Source: Balanoglossus misakiensis (Eukaryota > Hemichordata). From it: a stretch of DNA of 64,000 bases. The notes beneath the pieces are model-generated. The model was not told the origin of the DNA. It worked only from the letters and a program-made list of their open reading frames with translations, and made no database searches. Made by a program: the position numbers and the translations under genes. The stretch's first letter is position 1; every line of letters starts with the position of its first letter. The stretch lies in contig CM082581.2 of the NCBI GenBank assembly GCA_040954595.2, forward strand, positions 7,068,001-7,132,000, in the 5' to 3' direction. Below are positions 24,401 to 35,900 of the stretch, piece after piece.

Positions 24401-26945
24401 GATTACCGGTATTGGTAATATGATATTAACCACTATTTGCATTTCATAGAAATATTTTTGGGGAGTTATTTTTCCCTCGTGAAATTACTACGTAACGTTT
24501 TATGTACTTGCACGTTTTTTTTTTCCAATTTTGGCATGTACTGGTAATACATAATACAATATTTTTTTTTTTTTTGCCTGGCATTGTGACACTAACAGTT
24601 TTGATCCCTGAAATTACTTTGAATCATCGTCCACATTTGCTGAAAGTAAACAGCAATTACAGACAAAAAAAAAATCAATTTATGCCCTCTGCAGGGAGAT
24701 GAATAATAACCTCGGTCTGAAATTGATTGTCAAGACTGTTCTTTAAAGTACACAAAACGGCGGCCGGTTGACTTAAAATACCTTTTTGTTGAGTAAACCG
24801 GTTTCACGGAAATCTGACATCCGAAAGGAAACTGGAATATTGATCGGAAGCTGTCCCAATCGGAAGCTGAACGCAAAAAAGGTCAATATTGACACGGCTG
24901 TCTATTGGAACTGCTGAAGCGTGGAGTGTTTGGTGGCTGTTCTGAAATGTTGAATCATTTTATATGTGTTAGTCCTCCAATTGGCAAAGTGGTGTTTGAT
25001 TATTTTTCAAACAAGAACAAAGAATTTTCTCTCTCCCTTGCCCTGTATGTGTCTAATGTATCCACCATAGAACAGCATTGTTATTGTGCGCTATCCCCAT
25101 CATGTGATGTACATGCATCTTGTAGTGAAAACATTTTCAGAAAGTGGAAGAAAATAATTAAAAAAAATTGGGGGATAGCCAGAAAAAAATATCACAAATT
25201 ACGCGGCTATTGTCTCTGTACATGTTATACTGTACGTGGTATAAACATGAAAATAAAACCTACACTTTCAGAATTAATCAGGTGTGAAAAACTAGTCAAT
25301 ATGCCCAGTTTTATTGGATATCAAGAAAATATTTACAAATCATGATTAGTGTTGGGTTTATTTCATTCTCTAGAGAGAGCCAGAGCCTGCCACATTTTCG
25401 TCTCCAGAGGGAGCTTGGTGGCCAAACCGGGCAGGGTAATTCTATTTTGATTAAAATTCCATTTTGACAAGAAAACGTCCTAGGAGTTTTAATCCCCTGA
25501 TGAGGTAATGAATTATTAATATTTTGATTTGAAATAGGTTGGCTGAAACTGTCACCAGGATATTGCGGTATGTTTCACTGCGCAATATTATTACTGCTAT
25601 CAAATTCTAATTGAAAATTCAGAGCAAATTTCCAGACACGTTTTTACGGTTGACAAATCGGCACGGGTTCAGGCCTTGTCCCCAAAAACCGGATGATCAA
25701 TAATGAACCTTAATCTTTGTGATCTCCATAGCAACATATCTGACAACAAATGTAATAGTCCCCTTGGGTGGCGAACAGAACCTGGAAGGATTAGCTTTCC
25801 GTTCCAGTGTTGCGAAAACGGACGTGGTATTGTCGCAGTGACGTTGTGGCGCGATAAAATGTCTGTTGACCCAACAGAATTCGGGGCGAAACGGGACACC
25901 GCCAGCAGTCGTGGTTGCGTATCAATTTTACAAAAGAGTGTAAAATTAGACAGTGTTTTTATACTAGCATGGTTCAGGAGTAAAGTCAACATGGCACACT
26001 GCAGCTTTGGGATAGGCCCTGAATTAAAAACTGGTTTGAAAAGAAAATTATTAATTGTTACCATGAATTGGAAATTAGAGCTACGATCACACATTTAAAG
26101 AAAGAGTGATTACGAAATCTAAGCTTTTTGCTTATATTTTGCTGGATTCACAGAAAAAGATAACTGATCGAAAATTTTAGAAAATTTGGGAATTCAAAGT
26201 TGTCCAATTTAGACTTTAAACAGTTTGAATTTGTCCCATATGTCGTCACTGTGAATTTTTATTCTGTAATCCCAAGACACTCTTTTCTATGATCATGATG
26301 TAAACCTTTCCCCCTCTATTCTCAGTGGGACATTAATTACCCACTTAAAACAATGGGTTGAACACCACACCATAATTATGGCAGACGCTCGCAAACAAGC
26401 ACAGACAGATGAATGAAGCGATGGACTCATTGAAGGCAGAGATAGATATAACTAAAAAGAAATTAAAAATTACAAACATTGTGGCTGATCCCACAGGAAA
26501 TTTGAACATGACTTTTCATAAATATTTTACAGATTCCCTGTATGAGATGAATTATTATCAATATGTTTATAAGAAGATAAGTATCAAGTTATCATACAAT
26601 GGTTTCTGGTTGCAAATTGTTGGGTTGGTCTAAGTCTGCCATGACTAATTTGTGCTCTTGAATAATACCAGTTCAGCTTCGCCTGAGTTGCAAAACTCAA
26701 AAAGGACAACATGAAAGTACCGCATTATCAAATTACAGGAGTGTTTCTGTGATGTCTTGAAATTCTGACGAGCGTGACGGGCCGGCAGTTTGATGTCAAC
26801 AGTTTCTACAACAGATTAGCCGTTCCACATACAACACAACAAAATAAAAAATGATTCCACACAACACACCATGGCAACGTAAATAACTGTACTTTTGCTT
26901 ACGGGTATGAGCGCTTCCGAATCGACTTCCGTTGCGCGGCGGCAT
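16135..26945 (-). CDS. SPMAP2L: THEG-repeat protein (SPMAP2/SPMAP2L family), sperm/ciliary microtubule-associated
   Basis: I assembled eight coding exons, minus strand: 26945-26903, 22477-22438, 18693-18631, 18347-18216, 17854-17717, 17451-17310, 16869-16756 and 16425-16135. All junctions are GT-AG, every phase matches, and the sum is 321 codons (320 residues plus TAA). The protein is a chain of THEG repeats with core R-I/L-x-x-L-A-x-P-K: RIYELAQPK (30-38), RLAVLSEPK (75-83), RVATLAGHK (121-129), RIESLAQTK (167-175), RLEMLARPK (203-211), a variant near 237-245, and RTEELSHPI and RIEELSQPI near the C-terminus. Exons roughly match repeat units. Family members are expressed in spermatids or ciliated cells and associate with microtubules. 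The two short 5' exons (residues 1-28, Arg/Gly-rich) rest on splice phase alone and are less certain. THEG and THEG-like cannot be told apart here; the neighbouring ARL gene favours THEG-like. Confidence 0.85.
16489..16571 (+). repeat. Small hairpin repeat, family B copy 2 (MITE-like)
   Basis: Ends TTCACCACC and GGTGGTGAA form terminal inverted repeats. The body is the reverse-complement counterpart of 11202-11280. It lies in the last intron of the THEG-repeat gene. Confidence 0.6.
18436..18550. repeat. (GA)n plus poly-G polypurine tract
   Basis: An (AG)n run from 18436 leads into 15 G residues at 18458-18472, followed by more purine-rich sequence to about 18550. It lies in a THEG-gene intron between the exons at 18216-18347 and 18631-18693. 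Confidence 0.9.
18694..22437 (-). other. Long THEG-gene intron between coding exons 2 and 3
   Basis: This 3.7-kb intron contains a full-consensus X-box GTTGCCTAGCAAC at 19015-19027, only about 320 bases upstream of the exon at 18693. A related GTTGCTATGGCGAC lies at 20757-20770 and a 13-base C run at 20372-20384. The X-box near an internal exon leaves open an alternative promoter. No other coding signal is seen. Confidence 0.55.
22478..26902 (-). other. Long THEG-gene intron 1
   Basis: This 4.4-kb intron includes a CpG-richer patch at about 22.7-23.7 kb with overlapping open frames that I could not match to any family. The remainder is AT-rich. Frames of 130-150 codons near 24.9-26.1 kb look like chance. 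Confidence 0.5.
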
Positions 26946-29900
26946 GCCGATACTGTATCAAAAAAAAACACAAAATGCCTGGGTGCCTTTTCCAAGACCG
27001 TCTCGCTTAATCCTTAACGCTGTTGCCACCTGAGCTCGCCGCTCTATTATTCTCCACAAATGAGACGTTAAACGCAGCCTATTGTGGTGGAGTGAAGGAA
27101 CGTGCCCGAGCATTCTCGAGCACCTGAAGTTTAAGAGCCAATTAAGTCGTGGGCTGCCCCGTCGCCACGGTGACGACCTTTCTACTCCCTCCTTGCTCAA
27201 GTTTCATTGGATACTTCCAGGAGATGGCGAGCACAATGCCAAGTCGTCTGAGTAAACATTATTGCCTCGCGACAATAGTTTCAAGTTGACATTACCCGTG
27301 TTCCGCTGACTTTTATTTGCTTCCAACTTTCAAACAAAACAAAGCCACGGGCAAACGGGACGCTCCTTAAAATCCGATAAAGGTATTTTCAACAATGGAA
27401 AATAAAACTTTTGTAATTAACTGGCAGCCTCAGTCAGTCAGGTACAAGTAACCACTGTCTGAAGTCAAAAAACGATATAATTTTTAGAGTTTGTCATATT
27501 CAAAATCGTGTTTACATCCTGTCAAATCCTGGCGTTCTGTATTCTTTCTGTCCGTAAACTACATAGCAGATGCTAATTTTTCAACCGAAACACTTGTTTT
27601 GCACCAGTTTGTTTATCCAAAAAAAGTCAAAATTTGGCAAAACACAAATGGGTAGGATAATGTGGATAAAAATGACCTTCAAATTGAAGACTAGTTGTGA
27701 ATCATTAATCATTGGCAACCTTTCCTATCTATGACATTCTAATTGCATTCATATCGATCAGATAAAGTAATTTTTAATTTGTACGCATGAAGAATGTTTT
27801 TTCACCATCCTATTATTATCATTAAAATAGCAATTTTTCCTTTAGCTAATGACTCAGCCAGTACAGATCTTAAACAATCAATCAATTAAATTTAAATTGT
27901 CAAGAGACTGCATTTCATTCAGTCATGTGATAAATAGCTAAGGTTTGCATTTTTATCAATATTTAATGATACTATTATTATTTCTTTGAGTAATTTCAAA
28001 CATTCATTAGTCATTACACAGAACCAGCTAGAGGTCATCTTTGTTTATATGGTTGTCGGGGAGGGGGGGGGGGGGATTTTCATGTTGTGTTTTTGAAGGG
28101 CAACTAATACTAGTAGCACCATTTTCACCGTTTGCTTGTGAGACTGAATAATATCAACTTGGTTAATACTGGACTGAGACTCATGGGGGAATAATGCTTC
28201 AGAAGTAAAATTGTTTGCATTACTGTATGTTTAATTTCAACAACTTAGCGGTTCTATGGCCTGGTGAATTTTCACCTGTAGGAAGGAACAGGGTTAACCA
28301 GACAATTTACACTCGGTGATGTAATATGTTCCTGGTCTCCCAGTGAGAAAATTGCAGCCCATATTACAATGCCTATCATTATTCATGTCTTTTTCTTCAA
28401 ATGTAATAATGTATGATTTAGTATTTCACAGCCTATACCCATGCCACTTTAAAATTAATGGACAAATTGTGTTTTGTGGAGTGGAAAAAATGCTACACAC
28501 TCCAAATTACTATCCAGAAAACGCAAAAAAGGTTACACAGCTATTTTGGGAAATTAATTTTAGGATGTAGTGCTTCTCCTTAAGTCGTAAGGTTTCCATA
28601 GTAATGAAAATAGTCAAAATAGTAAAATGTAAGAAAATGGCTCTTGAAAATGCCACTTTGTCGAACGATTTTAATGGATAGACCTCACATTGAAACCAAT
28701 TACCGGTAAATGTGCATGTAGTTGTATAACAAAAATACAAGCTTAAACTTTCGCTCTTTATACATATCCGAGGCGAATATACCTTTACAGAAAACATCAA
28801 GAAAATTCATGTGTGAACATTTTTTCAGAGGGTGAATACTACTTCAATGAAGATTAGTAATTTGCTATCTTTGTTTGAAACTTGTGGTTTCTTTCTGATT
28901 TTTTCTCAAAACCACTGGTCTTTGTAGTCTGATAAATCCTTTCTTTGGTGTCCTGAATCAACAGACGCTGCAGGAGGCAAGTGAAAGTTATGTCATCCAT
29001 GATCTGATGTGGTTTGCCGACCCCCGAGAAGCTTTATGCTAGGTAGGTGCATGACCTAATAAAACTGGACGCTGAGTGACTTTTTGTTATGACTGCGTTA
29101 GTCACCTCTCACCTCGGGACTGTAACAGTGCGCGCGCCCCTTGTCGTATACGCCACTTGAGTAAAGCGAAACGCTGTGTTCTCGCGAGCCAGAGCTTTTA
29201 CTTCCGCTTGAAATGAGAAAAAAAACTCTGCATGAAACAGTAATTGCCATAAATAGGCCTGTGGTTTAAAATGATGAGCCACCCAATGTAGTAAATCTTT
29301 CAACCCAGTACAACTGCATGCATCATCCCATCCCCCTGTGCTACTAGTCTACTACATAGACCAAACCTAACTGCGGATGGTGGTTCGAGCCATCCTGAAA
29401 AGTACAGCCATTGTCGGTAGTTGTATTTATATACTGGTATAAACATTGATAAAAACAGTCACAGTATACCACATTTGTGGGAATTTTCAGATTAAGCTGC
29501 AATTCCAGGGGAAAAAAGTGTCACAGTGCAGGCTATACGGTGTCGTCGTTCCATCACTAAATCACACAGTGCTTGACGACTATAAGGGGCGATTTGAAAG
29601 ACTTCTTTTACAGCAACGGAGTGTGTCAAACGGCCAACGAGTCTTTGAATCGAGTTGACCTCTGTGTTCAGCAGAAGTCTGTGTATAAAGCCCCCAGTTG
29701 GCCACCGCCTGCCTGCACAATGCACTGTGTATATACAAGCCGCCATAATCGCTTTCAAAACCGATCTCTTAAATTACAGGGATTTTTACTCCTCGGTTTG
29801 TCAATGTCCAGCACCACTCAGTGGGAGACCCGATCGCCAGTTGTCTGGCAACGGTCGTATTGTCAAATCTGTCAAATCCCTCCAAAGCATTTTGTGAATC

Positions 29901-32900
29901 GCGTGATTACTTTTTAATATGCAAACTGAAGTCTCACAGTGTACTTGTTGACCAAATATAAATATGCCTTTTGATGACATTTTATCCTATACAATGACTG
30001 TTTTTGATTTTCTTAAAATTGGAAACTTGTGAAAATGTGATGTTAACAGTAAAGTGTCTGATATCAAATGGTGTAACTGACAGTATACTACTTCGGTTAC
30101 ATGACTTTGAAAAATAACAAAATCGTGACTTATTCTGTGAACTGTTCACAGTGCAGCTAAATTTAGCAACCTAAGTGAAAGTCGTGATTCTGCTTTAATG
30201 CCTCAAAACGAGACAATTCAACCTCCCGTGGTTTGACAAATGAACCCCTGGGGTGGGGGGAAACGCAGCGCTAACATTTTTGGCCTTTCTCATTAATTAT
30301 CACATGAGTCAGCAATATAACACACTGGAAGACATACAACTTACACCTTCCGACTTGACATCATTTGATCTATGTCACTTTATACAAAATCGAAATAGCG
30401 GACTTTAATTTATAGAAAAAACGTGAAGTCTGCAGCTATTAAACTCAAAACTACACAATACGTACACATGAGTCATGTGATGAATACGACAGTGTGAGGT
30501 CATTGACACTGCTGTTGTTGTAGGATATGCTGGGCAGTGACTATGTTGCCATGGCGACCTTACAGTCGATACAACCATGTTGGAAATGTCAGGCATTCCC
30601 CCCTCCAGTTTCAGAGGAAGTCACTAAATGTACAACATGCGACTGATTTATGGAGAAATTAGGCCCATTGCCGTTCTTTAATGCCATTGTTTCCAGAGAA
30701 ATAGGTTTTGACCTTTGCACCTGTTGATGAGGGAGGAATAAATTTTCTCGACTCACCTTTTATTTTCTAGGCTAAGAGTTTCAACTGAATACTCAGTATA
30801 AAAAAACTGATTTTGAAAACAGTTCTGTATACTTTCAAAGTATTATTTGTGTTTCTACTGGTCTGATTTACCATCTAGGATGGACTGTTGACATTTCCAA
30901 TATCTAACATTGGATTCTTGGATTGGTAGTATGCTGTTTAGTATCTTGGGAGCTTTTGTGGCTGGGTAAACATTCAATTTTGTGGTTTGTTCCCAAAAGG
31001 CTGCAACACTCGTCTGTGTTACCACTTTCCCTTTCTTGCTTATCTTGATACAGTGGACAGTGAAGAAAACGCCAATATTTGAATAGAATTCACTGCTTGT
31101 CTTTTGGCCAGGCTGTGTTTGACTGTTTTGTGTGAAAACTGGTTTGTTTACCCGTATAGACCCTTGAAGGGTATGGACACCAAATATCCATGTTTGTGGC
31201 CCTGAAAGTCTATGGTTTTAAATAGCAACAATGAATGATGGTGATTAAAAAAGTGCAAGTCAGTATTGAGCAACACCCCCCCCCCCACCCCCCTCAAAAA
31301 CAACAACACAACACTCTGTCACTCTCTGAAAATTGCATGACCACTAATTCAGAACGGGGCAACAAGTGTACGTGCAAACTCGCAAAGATCTAGTTTTTAT
31401 GAATATTGTACTGAGAATATTTTCTCAGGTATATGTGTTGGACTTCCTCAATTACCTTTCATACTCAAATGATGTACAGAAACCAATATGCTGTGGAATG
31501 TGCATTACAATTAGGAGTGCATTTTTAAGCAAAAGTACTGTTATGCAACATGTTACGGACTGAATGTCAGCTGACTTCAAATTAAGTTCCCGTAATATAC
31601 ATGAAGCAATTGAGTACTCTGGTAAAATGACTCATACTAACATTTGGCTGCGCGTTATTCTACAGGCGGAAAAAAGGGGCACTATATCACCGGGCGAAAT
31701 CCAACAGGTGTCCGTTGCTCTGGTTGGCTGGATCTTCGGTCTGTCGTTGATATGTCAGCTGTGTACACGCGACAAGTGCTACTAGGTTACACTGTTCCGG
31801 TCAAACCGTTCGCAAACATTCGCACCCTTGAACTTGCCGATGCCGTGTGCCCCGACGTGATAATGAACTAGTAATGACGGGAAACGCTCATGAGATATAA
31901 CGATTTGTACTTTAACTTCGGGTTGTCGCTCGCGTATCACGATCGCTCAAATATTGTACCAAAACATTGGAACATGGCGGAAAGCGACAATCGTGTATGT
32001 TTCTGACCGGGGAAATGTACAAACTTGCCGGTAATGTACATTTCATCGAGATCGTAACTAGCTACCATGTCAATGTCGCAGTGTATTTACCTGTTATTAT
32101 ATTCTCTGATGATACCTCGTCTTTTTACCTGATGACGGGATTGGCCGGGAACAAGTTCGGCTCGCCAAACACCTTCACTCTCCGGCCTGCTGGCGCTTCC
32201 CGCGTACTAGACTGCTGTCACACAGCATTGTTCGCGGTGCCATGCGACGGTGCCATAGGTCACGACACCCAGCTTTAAATTTTAAATTCCTGAGCCAATG
32301 ACATTTCAATTAGTAACTTATTCAAACGCCCGACAAGTGGAGGAAAAGGGGCCTTTTTAAAGCTGTATAGCTCGCGGCGATGCGACCAACACATTGTAGA
32401 GTGTCGGTTTTGCGTCAATGTGAACAGTGGAAGTTGAGTTGATCTCTCGTCACGCAGGTGGATCCCACATAAACGTTATATACACAAATTAATAATATAA
32501 CTGTTACAGAAAGATTTGATAACTTACCCTGCGCCGTTGCCATGGTTACTTTATTAGCAATGTCTGTGGTGTTTCTTTTTGTGAAATTCGGGCCCTGTTT
32601 TATGAGGCGATGCGGACTTGGCCCCTGCTTGCGGCAGTCCTGCTGCGCGAAAACTGTGGTAACTATTCGATTAGATTACTTATGCATCGTTCCACGCGTT
32701 CGAAAGTTTAGGTCAGCTGGCCGCTGAAAGCTTCACATGGTTACGTGAGCCTAGCAACAATATGCTAATTTCCCACCACGTGGTTATTGTTTTCATTTTG
32801 GCTGTGTGTTCGAAGTCCGGCCAGACATTGAAAAGGTGGGGGTATTAATTTCAGGGTATCACTCTACGGTAACATTATCTGACGTGAAGTAAAATTAGAA

Positions 32901-35900
32901 GATGAGTACTTGTATAGGGCCTATGCAGTTTTTGTCGTTTGCTTTCCGTTCAACGCGTATTTCGTCATTGACGGTCGGGAAGGGTTGGTGGGGTGGGTGG
33001 GTGAATACTTTTAGGGCCTATGCATGACAGTCTACGTGTACAGGCTAGTAAGCAATATGGTGGAACTAAACTTTAACAAGAAAAATATTTCTTTTATTGA
33101 AATGAAAATCACAATAATGCTGTCTAACAATTCAAAACCAAACATTTCTTGGTTCTTTTCGGCATTCAAGAAATTTCAAGAAAGTCCAAGCCAAGTGAGC
33201 TTGACACCGCCCAGCAGCGCCGACTCATGTGTATGTATGTATGCATGCATGTATCGATCGATTCGCAGAATAGCTTTGGCATAGTGGTACTGAAGTAGCT
33301 CCATGGCTGTAGTTAACTTGTTATGCAACCATCCCTGTCTCTGGCTGGGAAAAGGTTGCTCTCCATTCTTGAAATTTTGACAGCAGGCTCCAATTTAAAA
33401 CAGTGCTCTGTCGTAATTGGGCATCTAGGCCCGTACTTTTTTCGGCGATAAAAGGGAACGGAGTTGTTTAACGAAGTTGTTTTACATCGTAATGCGGCCT
33501 TGGCTCTGTAAACTTCACTGTAATAGGACAGTTAAATTGACATGTGCGTGGATGGGCAGTGTTGACCCATTCAGGCAGAGAATTATTGGCTTTCTCCGAC
33601 ATGATAGGCCTGCAGCACATGCACTGAGTCGCGTCGCGTCGCAACCACCTGTTGAGTCTTAGGGCGCCCTCATACTTCCACTATTAATTTCTTTTGGTAT
33701 CCGGATTACTCGCACAAATGCAAACCAATATCAATATCTTGCGCATACAGGGCTATTCATGAATTTGTCAGTTTTGAATAGTGACATTTTAGAAAGCTAT
33801 AATATAACAAATATCGCAAGTCATGCCGCCATGTTGAAAGCATTAACAGCACAAGATCAGTGTTGCACGATTTCTTGCCTTATCCAAAAAGCAAGCGAAT
33901 GACAAGTCGAATGTTCTCTCTCCACCGATGACGACACGAATGTTTCCGTGTAAAATGTCCCGTGCCCGTCGCCATGGCTACGCAATTTCGCGTTTACAGT
34001 TTCTGCGTTGTAGATGGTGAGGAAACTAAACGGTCAGGCTCTCCGAAATCAGTTACGTGCGCAAGCGTGATGTTGGCAGTGCAGACAGTGTACACCCGGT
34101 GACCGTCTTCCCCAGCAGACGTTTTCAGACTCACAGACACTCCGTTCTTATGAATTCACAGACACACATCATTAACCCTGACATGCATCGGGGTCGGACT
34201 TGAAATGCAACTTGTCACGCAGGCCTGGATTTAGAATCTTCACTGAAGTAGACCCATGGGTGTAGTCATGGAATTATAGTACTTATATATAATTGAGTAA
34301 TTGGGGGAAAGTCAATATTAATTCACTTTTGGAGTCGTCCAGGTTCTTTGCTTTGATTTCATAAAGAAAAGCATGCGAGCGCGAGTCGGAATTCGGTGGT
34401 ATGCGCGGCGGTCGCGTTGGACATATTGTATTTCGTTTCACAACAGTAATTCCGAGAATAGCGAGCTTGTAGACGTGCGGGTTGGAAAAGGAAGGAATAT
34501 GCTCCGTGTACAAAACGATCCGGGGTTACGCAACAGTGTCTTAGTCACCGGCAACTTCACACTGGCACGGTGTGTGGAGCGACATAATTCACCTATATAG
34601 GACGCTTCCTGTTTGTCTCTCAGACTCAGCGTCGAAAAATCGCTGACTCAAATTTTTCCCGTGTCATACGTGACAGCGAAGACCGTCTGCAAAACGATAC
34701 AAATTGGGCAAATTAGACCAAAACACACACTAAAGGATAAAAGCCGTTTGCGGGTTTGTGGCAATTCAACAGAACATATATATGTACTGACTAATGGATA
34801 TTTTAAGGTTCAAGGTAGCGTGATGGTCGAACTCATCACAAATATTTATGAAAATCCATTCTATTAATAGAACTAAATATTATGCATTACGTTTACATGT
34901 ATCTGTCTGACAGGTCTGTCTGTCTGAAGAAACCTCAATTTATTATATCACGGAATCGAATTATGCCCAAATTTGTGACGTAAGCTTCATGCGTGTAGAC
35001 GATAAAAAGGTTTAATGCCAATATTTGCAAGATAATACTGGTATTATGGTTATAGCTCATAAATATCATTATGACGTTTATACGCAAAATGAATACGTTG
35101 TATGACTGTATGACGCATAATCTCTATAGGATTACATTGATGCGCCAAAATGCTAGATTGTCATCAAACACTGACGTATCATGAACCTAATAACATTTAA
35201 TATATCGGTTCGAACGCTACACTTGCTACATTAGCATATGGTATTACACTTAATTTAGCTTGCCTCAATTTTAGCTAGTCCGGGCACATCCATTCGCTGC
35301 GTTCGCTTTAAACGACCAGATACCGCGCGCCGACGTGACACGAATGAATTCTCGCGGCCCTGTCGGACCATCCAATCCGCACACGGCGCCAGCTCCCCGT
35401 TCGCTTAAAATTCACGGCAGATGAACGCTAGATAATAAAAGTAATCCGATACAAGGGCAAATATCATTACTTTAATAGCGTGTTGATACAAAGCAGGTAT
35501 ATCGGCTGACGCAGCGACAGAATATCGCTGCAGTTGCGACGTTTGGGGAATTTCTGGCGCGCTACCTACCAAAAAAGGTAAGGTTTTATTCGCCCAGATA
35601 TTTATCTGTGTTGGGCTTGCAAGTAATTGCATTGATCACGGTTGACATTACCTGAGTAATGGTGAATGGGACGTTTCATTTTAGTGCGGATATGAATCAG
35701 GTTCTACACCAGGAAAAAAGTTCCTTTCCCGAAAAGTTGGTCACTTCATTTCAATTTTGCGCGGAAGAACACGGTCGCTTTAATTATTGGATCGGATCCG
35801 CGTAATGGATATGGATGACGTCGTGTGAAATAACCCTCCAAAGCGAACCAACACAAGGCAAACAGTGTAATACAAAGAGAAAAGAATTTGTATTGTCAGT

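Noticed and set aside
24905-25345. 146-codon plus-strand frame rich in Cys and Lys
   Set aside because: It begins without promoter or splice support, resembles no family I know, and sits in an intron. It is kept only as intronic DNA.
25669-26098. Overlapping open frames of 141 and 131 codons on opposite strands
   Set aside because: No family motif, no splice context, and both strands open at once points to composition and not to coding. It lies inside a THEG-gene intron.
29370-29400. GGTTCGAGCC resembling a tRNA B box
   Set aside because: No A box or cloverleaf can be formed around it. The same applies to GTTCAAATCC near 56625.
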